Below are positions 1 through 5,536 of a stretch of 5,916 nucleotides of DNA, piece after piece. Position numbers and translations under genes: made by a program. Positions within the stretch are counted from its first letter, which is position 1, and every line of letters starts with the position of its first letter. Origin of the DNA: Candidatus Hydrogenedentota bacterium. Lineage in GTDB: Bacteria > Hydrogenedentota > Hydrogenedentia > Hydrogenedentales > SLHB01. The notes under the pieces are model-generated. The model saw only the letters and a list, made by a program, of their open reading frames with translations, ran no database searches and had not been told where the DNA came from. The stretch spans positions 1 to 5,916 of the forward strand of contig SKRY01000044.1 in NCBI GenBank assembly GCA_007118235.1. Reading direction: 5' to 3'.

Positions 1-1
1 C

Positions 2-2224
2 ATCGAATCCATGCAAGACTGGCCCGAACCGGAGGAGGACGCCCTGGTCGAGACTCTGGGCTTCCACGAGCCCGGCGACGGCGGCGCGGCGCTCTACCGG
101 GTCCAGCAACCCACCGGCGATCTCGAACCCAACGGCGCGGACGTCATCGCCTTGGAGGACGGCCTCGCCGCGGTATTGCTGGAGCGTAACGCGGTAAACT
201 ACCGCATATTCGGCGCGGTTGGCGACGGCGAAAACGACGACGGCGCGCAGATCAAGCTGGCGCACGAGTACGCCCGCGAACACGGCGTCCCCGTGGTCAA
301 CTTGTCCGGCGAGTTCTGGATCAAGGAAACCAACGACATCCCCATCCGGACGAATGTGAGCTGGGGTAACACCATCTTCCACATCGACGAACGCTACAAC
401 GACCGGCGGACGCCGCGGTTCGTGGTGTTGAACGATGAGCCCTCGGAAACCATCGAGCTGGACGACGAACTGAAGGAGGCATTACTGGAGCAGATCCGCC
501 CCGGCACGCAGATCATCTCCGAGTTGGCTCCCTGGTCGAACCACATGATCATCGTTCAGGACACCGGGGACCGGATTGGCATCCGCGCGGGCTACGACAA
601 CCATCGCGGATGGGCCCGCGAGGATTTCTTCTACGTGGAAGAAGAGGGCCGGATTATTGGGGACATCTCGTGGGCGTTCGACGACTTCACCTCGGTGACG
701 GCCATTCCGTGTAACGATTCCTATCTGACCATCGAGGGCGGCGGTTTCCGCATGTCGGGTCACACACCGGACACTGGGTCAACCGGCTACCATCGCAACG
801 GCTTCTCCATCCAACGCAGCCGCACCATCATTCGCGATCAGTGGATGGGCCTTCAAGAAGGGAGGCGCGACGAATCCCTGGCGGCCCGCGGCGGCTTCTA
901 CACGCTCAGCCGCGTGTACGACGTGACGCTGGAGAACATCCGCCTGATTCCATGGGAGAAGAGCCGCCGCGACCCAGACGAAGTGGTCCCACACGGCACC
1001 TATGGCATAGGCGGCTCGCGCATGCTCAACTGCACCTTCCGCAACCTCACGGCCGACGCGGGACCGGTGTCATGGGGCGTCTTCGGCACCAACTTGACGA
1101 AGAATCTGCGCATCGAAGACAGTCACCTGAACCGGGTGGATGTGCACTTCCACTGCCACAACCTTTACATCAAGGATTCCACCATCGGGCTCAAGGGAAT
1201 CACGGTCACGGGCGCCGGCGACCTGTTCTTGGACAATACCATCCGCCATGGCAACAACTTCGTCAGCTTTCGCCGCGACTACGGCTCGAAGTGGGATGGG
1301 CGCATCCGCCTGCGCGGGTGCACGCTCAAACCGAGCAGCAACGCCACGATCTCGGTCCTGAACTACCGCATGGCCGACTTCGACTACCAGTACCCCATTG
1401 GCTTCGGCCGGGATATCGCCATCGAGGACCTCGTCATCGACTACGGCGCGGCCCCCGGCAATCAATCGCCCGCGTGGTTGATGGGCATCCCATCCTTCTC
1501 CGGAAGCGGGGACGCGGGGCGGCTGTTCTTCCCCACGCAGGTGCGCTTCAAGAACATCCGCGTGCAGGGACGGGAGCAGGGGGTCCGGCTGATGAACATC
1601 CCCAATCCGCATGACTATGACCTGGGCCGCCCGGGCGGCTACGATGGAGATCGGCTGACGCCAAACGCCACCATCAACGTCGAAAACGTACAACTTGAGC
1701 AACTGACCCCGGAAGGACCCGGCGATACCGGCAACACGCATCTACGCATCGGCGGCGGCGAGGCGCGCGAGTACGCCGATGAGCGGGCGCTGTATCCCCG
1801 GATACGCTTCGCGGATTGCGACGGAGTCAGCCTGTATCTCGGCAACGTCAAGGCGAGCGCCCACTTCGAGCGCTCCTCGCTCAACACCGTGTCCGTCCCG
1901 GGGTTGGAAGGTGAGCTAACCTTCTCCGCCTGCACGTTTCAGCCGCACCTCCAAGACGCGGGCGACGGCAACCTGTACACCATCGACAGTACGCTCGGAA
2001 CACGATTCACCAACTGCACGGTCCATGCCCCCATCATCAACGGGGAGCCCAGGCCCGAGCTGGTGGATCGCATGGGTTTCCTCGAAATCAACGGCCCGGT
2101 GCGCCATTACCACATCAACACTGGGCTCAGTAACCACGTCCTCGACTACCTACGGGAGGAGGACATCGAACTTGACCCCAGCTTCATCGATCGGCTGAGG
2201 CTCAGCCACGCCCTGGAGCAGTAG
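2..2224 (+). CDS. Pectin-lyase-fold (right-handed beta-helix) protein, 5' truncated
   Basis: The reading frame is open to the left edge (codons for I-E-S precede the first ATG at 11), and no ribosome binding site is visible before that ATG. The true start, and any signal peptide, therefore probably lie outside the window. Counting from the ATG at 11, residues 11-30 carry a head with LGFHEPGDGGAALYR, a module I know from the N-terminus of many pectate-lyase-like proteins. Residues 67-77 read FGAVGDGENDD, the hallmark opening of the Pectate_lyase_3/GH28-like beta-helix. From about 230 to 690, short strands repeat in the style of a parallel beta-helix (for example LENIRL, LRIEDSHL, LYIKDSTI, LFLDNTI). 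The family includes polysaccharide lyases, hydrolases, epimerases and non-catalytic binding proteins. I cannot assign catalytic residues or a substrate. It ends in TAG and converges on the MFS gene. The fold call is strong; the enzymatic role is open. Confidence 0.85.
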   Translation: MESMQDWPEPEEDALVETLGFHEPGDGGAALYRVQQPTGDLEPNGADVIALEDGLAAVLLERNAVNYRIFGAVGDGENDDGAQIKLAHEYAREHGVPVVNLSGEFWIKETNDIPIRTNVSWGNTIFHIDERYNDRRTPRFVVLNDEPSETIELDDELKEALLEQIRPGTQIISELAPWSNHMIIVQDTGDRIGIRAGYDNHRGWAREDFFYVEEEGRIIGDISWAFDDFTSVTAIPCNDSYLTIEGGGFRMSGHTPDTGSTGYHRNGFSIQRSRTIIRDQWMGLQEGRRDESLAARGGFYTLSRVYDVTLENIRLIPWEKSRRDPDEVVPHGTYGIGGSRMLNCTFRNLTADAGPVSWGVFGTNLTKNLRIEDSHLNRVDVHFHCHNLYIKDSTIGLKGITVTGAGDLFLDNTIRHGNNFVSFRRDYGSKWDGRIRLRGCTLKPSSNATISVLNYRMADFDYQYPIGFGRDIAIEDLVIDYGAAPGNQSPAWLMGIPSFSGSGDAGRLFFPTQVRFKNIRVQGREQGVRLMNIPNPHDYDLGRPGGYDGDRLTPNATINVENVQLEQLTPEGPGDTGNTHLRIGGGEAREYADERALYPRIRFADCDGVSLYLGNVKASAHFERSSLNTVSVPGLEGELTFSACTFQPHLQDAGDGNLYTIDSTLGTRFTNCTVHAPIINGEPRPELVDRMGFLEINGPVRHYHINTGLSNHVLDYLREEDIELDPSFIDRLRLSHALEQ

Positions 2225-2234
2225 ACGGCCCCGG

Positions 2235-2268
2235 CGGGGCGTGAGATGCAGCGGCGTCTCACGCCTCG
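2235..2268 (+). terminator. Hairpin between convergent genes, possible terminator
   Basis: Positions 2235-2249 pair with 2254-2268 around the tetraloop AGCG: 15 pairs, of which two are G-U wobbles (2237/2266 and 2247/2256) in the + transcript. The perfect core is GGCGTGAGA with TCTCACGCC. It starts 10 bases after the TAG of the beta-helix gene, where a terminator is expected. No T-tract follows on either strand, so it is either a non-canonical terminator or a 3'-end stability hairpin. On the - strand the two wobbles become A/C mismatches, so the structure favours the + transcript. The TGA of the MFS gene (2259-2261) lies in the right arm. A smaller competing hairpin, GCCCC-GGC-GGGGC, occupies 2228-2240. 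Confidence 0.55.
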
Positions 2269-3578
2269 GACGGGCGCGGCGGCGGGGTGGCCAGCAGACT
2301 GAGAAAGACCAAGGGAAGCGGCAGGAAAGCGAACACGCCCAGGACAGTGTCGAACGTGCCGAGCCAGTCCCGGCCCAGGCCCACGATGAACGGGCCCACG
2401 CTGGTCGAGGCCACAAGGATGGTGGCGAGACAGCCGCGGATTTTACCGAGGTGGCCCCGTCCGAAGTAGCGCGGGTAGCAGGGGGCGCGCGCGGCGGACA
2501 TGAGGCCTTGAGAGAGGCCCATCATGAAACCGGCAAGATAGATCATCCAGACCGTATCCATCGCCCACACCGACCAGAAGGTTCCCACCATGAACGCGCA
2601 GGACGCCGCGAGCAGGTAGTTGAGCGGGATGCGGTCGGCCAGGAATCCACCCCCAAATTGCACAACGGCCAGCGTTACCGCGAAGACGGGGAAAAGCCGC
2701 GCGGCGTCCGCTTCCGTGAGACCGCGCTCGGTGGCGAGCGGAGCAACGAAGAATATCACCCCAGTGTTTAGCATGCCCCACAACGCAAGCGTCCCCGCCA
2801 TGATCCAAAAGGCGCGGGTTTTCAGCGCCTGCTTCAGGGTGAAACTGTATTCGTCATGGGGATCAACGCCGTCGGAATCCTCGCCCGTCTCCGAGGGAGC
2901 TATCCCATCCCGGTACTGGCCCACATCTTCCGGCCGGTTCCGAAACGGGATCATCAGCGGCAGCATCATGGCCCACACGCCGAATCCGAGAATGGCGTAG
3001 GCCCAGCGCCAGCCAAAACTAGCCACCAGCCACAGGTTCAGCATGGGAACCAGCGCCATCGCCACGGCGATTCCCACATAGCGAATGCCCTCGACCATTC
3101 CCAACCGCCGGTGAAACCAGAACGCCAGCACATTGCCGCACAGGAGCGCCAGCGCGCCCGGCGCCAACATGCGCAACAAGAAAAATGCGATGAACAGCGT
3201 GAACAACCCCGTGACCTGGCTCGTATAGATGCAAGCCGCACCCAGTAGAAGCACCGTCACCGTCATGCAGCACCGCAAACCGAAGCGGTCCATCAAGGCG
3301 CCGACGTAGGCCATGGGAGCGGCGGCAAGCAGGGTTCCCGCCATGTAGGCCCCGCTGATCTGGCTATTGCTCAGATCCAGGGCGCTCCGGAAATACTCGT
3401 TGAAGATCGAGACGCCATAGGTCTGGCCGGGCGACGTGGCCACGAGCCCTAGCGTGGCGATGGGGAGCATTATCCATCCTTGGAAGAAGGACCGTCCGCC
3501 CGTTCCTTCTTGCAAGGCGGACGCCAAGTAAATGTCATTCGTGCCGCGCGAAGTAGACAAAGGGAACTCCGAATCCAA
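2259..3578 (-). CDS. MFS transporter, 12 TM (OFA/monocarboxylate-type flavour)
   Basis: This is an inner-membrane major facilitator superfamily permease, 439 residues from the TTG at 3578 (typical MFS length is 400-450). Helix 1 starts with GWIMLPIATLGLVATSPGQTYG (residues 34-55). Residues 93-102, GALMDRFGLR, match MFS motif A between helices 2 and 3, and the second-half copy is GGGFLADR (309-316). A polar, acidic cytoplasmic loop (about 213-248) begins RNRPEDVGQYRDG, a segment I associate with OFA/monocarboxylate-like members. YFGRGHLGKIRG (371-382) is also typical of that group. The substrate is unknown; an organic acid or a sugar-derived product is a guess from family and neighbours. The start is uncertain. 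An in-frame stop at 3591-3593 limits the ORF. TTG 3578 has no Shine-Dalgarno. ATG 3470 has AAGGA six bases upstream but would drop the conserved GW. TTG 3515 is another candidate. It ends in TGA inside the convergent hairpin. Confidence 0.9.
   Translation of the reverse strand: MDSEFPLSTSRGTNDIYLASALQEGTGGRSFFQGWIMLPIATLGLVATSPGQTYGVSIFNEYFRSALDLSNSQISGAYMAGTLLAAAPMAYVGALMDRFGLRCCMTVTVLLLGAACIYTSQVTGLFTLFIAFFLLRMLAPGALALLCGNVLAFWFHRRLGMVEGIRYVGIAVAMALVPMLNLWLVASFGWRWAYAILGFGVWAMMLPLMIPFRNRPEDVGQYRDGIAPSETGEDSDGVDPHDEYSFTLKQALKTRAFWIMAGTLALWGMLNTGVIFFVAPLATERGLTEADAARLFPVFAVTLAVVQFGGGFLADRIPLNYLLAASCAFMVGTFWSVWAMDTVWMIYLAGFMMGLSQGLMSAARAPCYPRYFGRGHLGKIRGCLATILVASTSVGPFIVGLGRDWLGTFDTVLGVFAFLPLPLVFLSLLATPPPRPSEA
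3468..3481 (-). promoter_or_regulatory. Candidate RBS and alternative ATG start of the MFS gene
   Basis: Read on the - strand this is AAGGATGGATAATG: an AAGGA Shine-Dalgarno-like stretch, six bases, then the first ATG in the MFS frame (3468-3470). It is the only in-frame start of this gene with a recognisable binding site, but the resulting protein would begin at the M of GWIMLP, right at helix 1. It could be the real start, an internal start, or coincidence. Confidence 0.35.
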
Positions 3579-3652
3579 AAAGGGAAAGAATTACCGCTGG
3601 CCGCGCCGGGGAACGTGAACCGCAAGCACGGCGCGCCTCTTGGGGATACTGC

Positions 3653-3694
3653 GAACCGCCCCATGGGGTATAGGGGCTTGGCGGTTCTTTTCTA
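3653..3694 (+). terminator. Orphan terminator-like hairpin with T-tract
   Basis: GAACCGCC (3653-3660) pairs perfectly with GGCGGTTC (3680-3687), and the right arm runs directly into a T-rich stretch, TTCTTTTCT. Inner CC/GG pairing (3661-3662 with 3675-3676) could extend it past a CTT bulge. This is the shape of a + strand intrinsic terminator, although the 19-base loop is long. No + strand gene lies immediately upstream, since the DNA to the left encodes the MFS gene on the other strand. It could stop antisense transcription into this region, act as a leader attenuator, or be fortuitous. Confidence 0.35.
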
Positions 3695-3698
3695 GGCG

Positions 3699-3724
3699 CC
3701 GGGTGCTCTGAGCGAAGAACCCGG
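3699..3724. repeat. Inverted repeat CCGGGT/ACCCGG
   Basis: CCGGGT (3699-3704) and ACCCGG (3719-3724) form a perfect six-base inverted repeat with a 14-base spacer, just after the orphan terminator-like hairpin. It may be a weak hairpin or a two-fold regulator site. Nothing identifies a binding protein. Confidence 0.3.
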
Positions 3725-3753
3725 ACCCGCCCACCGCTCCAACAACCGAACCA

Positions 3754-3779
3754 TGGCGCCAAGGGGAAAAACGGCGCCA
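3754..3779. repeat. Inverted repeat TGGCGCC/GGCGCCA
   Basis: TGGCGCC (3754-3760) and GGCGCCA (3773-3779) flank the purine-rich spacer AAGGGGAAAAAC. Each arm contains the self-complementary hexamer GGCGCC, so the element can be read as an inverted repeat or as two copies of a palindromic site 18 bases apart. That spacing is near two helical turns, which would suit a dimeric regulator. The function is not known. Confidence 0.35.
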
Positions 3780-4015
3780 CTCCGTTTCTACCGGATGAGC
3801 GGCGGGAATATCTTGCGGAAGTGAATAGGACAACTATACCGAATACACGCCCCAAGAATCCAATACCTGCCCGCCGTTGGCGCAAGACGCTGGGCCCAAT
3901 CCGTCTCGTCTCCCCCCGCCGGCGGATCCAACTCACTCAATGATCAGCCGCGCAGAGACGCTTGGAAGGCGCCGAGCAAATCCCATCACTGCGGATCCGG
4001 TAATTACAAAATCGC

Positions 4016-4045
4016 CGGGGCTTGTCACGCCCCGCTTCAAAGGGG
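4016..4045 (+). promoter_or_regulatory. Alternative hairpins in the oxidoreductase upstream region
   Basis: CGGGGC (4016-4021) can pair with GCCCCG (4029-4034) around TTGTCAC. Alternatively CCCC (4030-4033) can pair with GGGG (4042-4045). The two share the same C-tract and exclude one another. The first loop also contains TTGTCA (4022-4027), a five-of-six match to a -35 box, but the -10 candidate 18 bases on, TAAGCT, is poor. It could be a promoter, a structured leader, or chance pairing in GC-rich DNA. Confidence 0.25.
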
Positions 4046-4083
4046 TAAGCTGTAGGAGAAGCACCGATCACATCAACCTAAAA

Positions 4084-4089
4084 AGGAGG
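4084..4089 (+). promoter_or_regulatory. Strong Shine-Dalgarno of the oxidoreductase gene
   Basis: AGGAGG inside AAAAGGAGGA sits seven bases before the ATG at 4097. This near-perfect anti-16S match fixes the start codon and is the strongest ribosome binding site in the window. It suggests high translation. Confidence 0.9.
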
Positions 4090-4096
4090 ATAACCT

Positions 4097-5392
4097 ATGA
4101 GTACGGAAATCAATCGCCGTCAGTTTCTCGGCCGCGCCGCCGTGGGCGGAGCCGTGGCGGGCCTGGGCCTAACGAGCGCGGCGCGCGCGCAATCCCCCAA
4201 CGATCAAATCGTGGTGGGCGTGCTTGGCGCGCAACGGGGCGCGCCCTTGGCCCGCAACTTCGCCCAGCAGGATAACTGCGTCGTGAAGTATGTGTGCGAC
4301 GTGGACACCAATCGGGCCGATGAACTGGCCGGAGCCTTGGACGAACTCACCGGCGAGGCGCCCAACGCCGTTCAGGATTTCCGGCGAGTCTATGACGATC
4401 CCGATGTGGACGCTGTGGTGTTGGCGCTGCCCGTGCATTGGCATGCCCTGGGGTCCATTATGGCGTTGCAGGCGGATAAACACGTCTACGTGGAGAAGCC
4501 TTGCTGCCACAGCCCTCGCGAAGGCGAGCTGCTGGTGGAGGCGGCCCGTCACTATGGCAAGGCCGTGCAAATGGGTAACCAGCGGCGCTCCTGGCCCCAG
4601 CTTCGCGAGGGCATGCAACGCATGCACGAAGGCGATATCGGCCGGGTCTACTACGCCCGCTGCTGGTACGCCAGCACGCGCGGCCCCATCAACCTGGGCG
4701 AGGAGGTGGATCCCCCCGAGCATCTTGATTATGAGATGTGGCAGGGACCGGCGCCGCGGCGGCCCTATGTGGAGAACCTCATCCACTATAACTGGCATTG
4801 GTTCTGGCATTGGGGCACGGGCGAAGCCGGCAACAACGGTGTGCACGCCATCGACTTGGCGCGCTGGGGCCTGGGCGCGGATTACCCCATCCGCGTGAGT
4901 TCGGCCGGCGGCCGCCACCGCTTCGACGACGACCAGGAAACGCCGGACACCCACGTCCTGACGTTCGATTTCCCGGACGACAAGACCATGATGTGGGAGT
5001 GCCTGAGCTGCAACCAGCCCGGTCTGGGCGGCACGGGCTTTGGCGCAACGTTCTACGGCGAGGACGGCAGCCTGGTAATCGAAGGCGGCCGCGCGGGCGG
5101 TTACACCATTCTTGATGTGGAAGGCCGAGAAGTGGAGACCGTGGACGGCCCCGCCGCCGACGAGCCCCACGTCGAGGACTTCCTGACAGCCATCCGCAAC
5201 GATGCGCCGCTCGACCTGCACTCCAAGATCGAGGAAGGGTACAAGAGCAGCTTGCTGCCCCTTCTGGGCAACATCTCCCACCGCGTGGGACGCAGCCTTA
5301 CCTGTGGCGAATACGGCCGCATCGAAGGCGACTCCGAGGCGGAATCCTATTGGGAAAGGGAGTACGAGCCCGGCTGGGAGCCGGAAGTGTAA
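4097..5392 (+). CDS. Tat-exported Gfo/Idh/MocA family oxidoreductase
   Basis: A complete 431-residue protein with a start set by AGGAGG. Residues 7-13, RRQFLGR, form a twin-arginine motif followed by a hydrophobic stretch and a likely cleavage site AARA|Q (31/32), so it is predicted to be exported folded with its cofactor. The N-terminal Rossmann domain (about 37-155) has VVGVLGAQRG, an acidic residue after strand 2 (D68 in YVCDVD, suggesting NAD rather than NADP), and the family EKP motif with catalytic-type K134 (VYVEKP). The C-terminal alpha/beta domain has the W/H-rich HYNWHWFWHWGTGEAGNNGVH (230-250), with H250 and D253 (GVHAIDLARW) matching the family's active-site His/Asp region. RFDDDQETPDTH (276-287) is also typical. 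These enzymes oxidise, reduce or isomerise sugars and inositols; the substrate here is unknown. The middle glycine of the GxGxxG loop is missing. It appears monocistronic, with hairpins after its TAA. Confidence 0.92.
   Translation: MSTEINRRQFLGRAAVGGAVAGLGLTSAARAQSPNDQIVVGVLGAQRGAPLARNFAQQDNCVVKYVCDVDTNRADELAGALDELTGEAPNAVQDFRRVYDDPDVDAVVLALPVHWHALGSIMALQADKHVYVEKPCCHSPREGELLVEAARHYGKAVQMGNQRRSWPQLREGMQRMHEGDIGRVYYARCWYASTRGPINLGEEVDPPEHLDYEMWQGPAPRRPYVENLIHYNWHWFWHWGTGEAGNNGVHAIDLARWGLGADYPIRVSSAGGRHRFDDDQETPDTHVLTFDFPDDKTMMWECLSCNQPGLGGTGFGATFYGEDGSLVIEGGRAGGYTILDVEGREVETVDGPAADEPHVEDFLTAIRNDAPLDLHSKIEEGYKSSLLPLLGNISHRVGRSLTCGEYGRIEGDSEAESYWEREYEPGWEPEV
4115..4189 (+). other. Twin-arginine signal peptide
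   Basis: This codes for residues 7-31 of the oxidoreductase: RRQFLGR, then a small-residue hydrophobic core rich in Ala, Gly and Val, then AARA as the predicted signal-peptidase site. It fits the S/T-R-R-x-F-L-K pattern, with N in place of the first S/T and G in place of K. The n-region is short. Confidence 0.85.
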
Positions 5393-5413
5393 ACGCGCCA
5401 TACGAGATTGCTA

Positions 5414-5429
5414 TCGTAAAGGCTTACGA
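5414..5429 (+). repeat. Small hairpin TCGTAA-AGGC-TTACGA
   Basis: A perfect six-pair stem with a four-base loop begins 22 bases after the oxidoreductase stop. It directly abuts the larger terminator-like hairpin, with no base between them, so the two could stack in the RNA and protect or define the 3' end. Confidence 0.45.
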
Positions 5430-5467
5430 GGGGAGCGGGGTTTGTTATCCCCGTTCCCCCTTTCCCT
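5430..5467 (+). terminator. Likely intrinsic terminator of the oxidoreductase gene
   Basis: GGGGAGCGGGG (5430-5440) pairs with CCCCGTTCCCC (5449-5459): 11 pairs including one G-U, around the eight-base loop TTTGTTAT. The pyrimidine-rich CTTTCCCTT follows. The stem is very stable but the T-tract is interrupted by C, so efficiency is uncertain. Its position, 38 bases after the TAA, fits termination of the oxidoreductase transcript. Confidence 0.65.
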
Positions 5468-5473
5468 TATAAT
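5445..5473 (+). promoter_or_regulatory. Promoter of the sialidase-like gene, perfect -10
   Basis: TATAAT at 5468-5473 matches the sigma-70 -10 consensus exactly, in otherwise GC-rich DNA. With a 17-base spacer the -35 position is TTATCC (5445-5450), only three of six matches and lying in the terminator loop and right arm. Transcription would begin near 5480, leaving a leader of about 57 bases before the ATG at 5537. Confidence 0.5.
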
Positions 5474-5520
5474 GGGAGCTAACTCGTTGCCACTTGATTG
5501 CCGGGGAGATTCAACAGAAG

Positions 5521-5527
5521 GGGAGGG
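5521..5527 (+). promoter_or_regulatory. Shine-Dalgarno of the sialidase-like gene
   Basis: GGGAGGG lies about ten bases before the ATG at 5537, slightly far but usable. A second purine run, GAAGG (5531-5535), is too close to the start to be the main site. No better in-frame start exists: upstream, TTG 5498 is preceded by a stop at 5495-5497. Confidence 0.55.
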
Positions 5528-5536
5528 CAAGAAGGC

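Larger units (their letters stand above)
3579..4096. other. Divergent intergenic region (518 bases)
   Basis: This stretch separates the MFS gene (leftward) from the oxidoreductase (rightward) and should hold both promoters. I see no credible gene: the open frames that cross it lack ribosome binding sites and recognisable protein. It contains inverted repeats at 3653-3687, 3699-3724, 3754-3779 and 4016-4034, four GGCGCC hexamers (3695, 3755, 3773, 3968), and a direct repeat GCGGATCC (3922 and 3991). Two weak, overlapping, opposite promoter-like pairs lie near 3805-3840: TTGCGG-16-TATACC on + and TTGTCC-17-TATTCC on -. Neither is close to consensus. No tRNA or riboswitch class was recognised. 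Confidence 0.6.

Noticed and set aside
841..1614. 257-codon + strand frame inside the beta-helix gene
   Set aside because: The translation is rich in Arg, Pro, Gly and His with no recognisable domain; it is an out-of-frame shadow of the beta-helix gene.
1070..1741. 223-codon - strand frame inside the beta-helix gene
   Set aside because: Antisense shadow with no binding site and no family resemblance.
3653..3779. Inverted repeats as insertion-sequence ends or attachment sites
   Set aside because: The arms differ from one another, there is no transposase or integrase, and no flanking direct repeats were seen.
3796..3825. Nine-codon ATG-to-TGA frame (MSGGNILRK) in the intergenic region
   Set aside because: No ribosome binding site, too short to judge, and over 250 bases from the next gene; chance is the simplest explanation.
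4010..4080. Known riboswitch or tRNA-like element upstream of the oxidoreductase
   Set aside because: Only short competing G/C stems are present; no conserved core of a riboswitch class and no tRNA arms could be recognised.
3877..4275. 132-codon + frame crossing the oxidoreductase start
   Set aside because: It begins at TTG without a Shine-Dalgarno and overlaps the Tat-signal gene, whose AGGAGG and start are clear. The translation resembles no protein I know.
4097..5392. Assignment of the oxidoreductase to GH109 N-acetylgalactosaminidase
   Set aside because: It has the fold and a Tat signal like GH109, but the classic EKP lysine is kept, which from memory is not typical of GH109. Without alignment only the broad family can be supported.
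4169..5401. 410-codon open frame antisense to the oxidoreductase
   Set aside because: It mirrors a well-supported gene almost exactly, has no ribosome binding site, and its composition (rich in Ala, Val, His, Arg) is that of a GC-rich antisense shadow.
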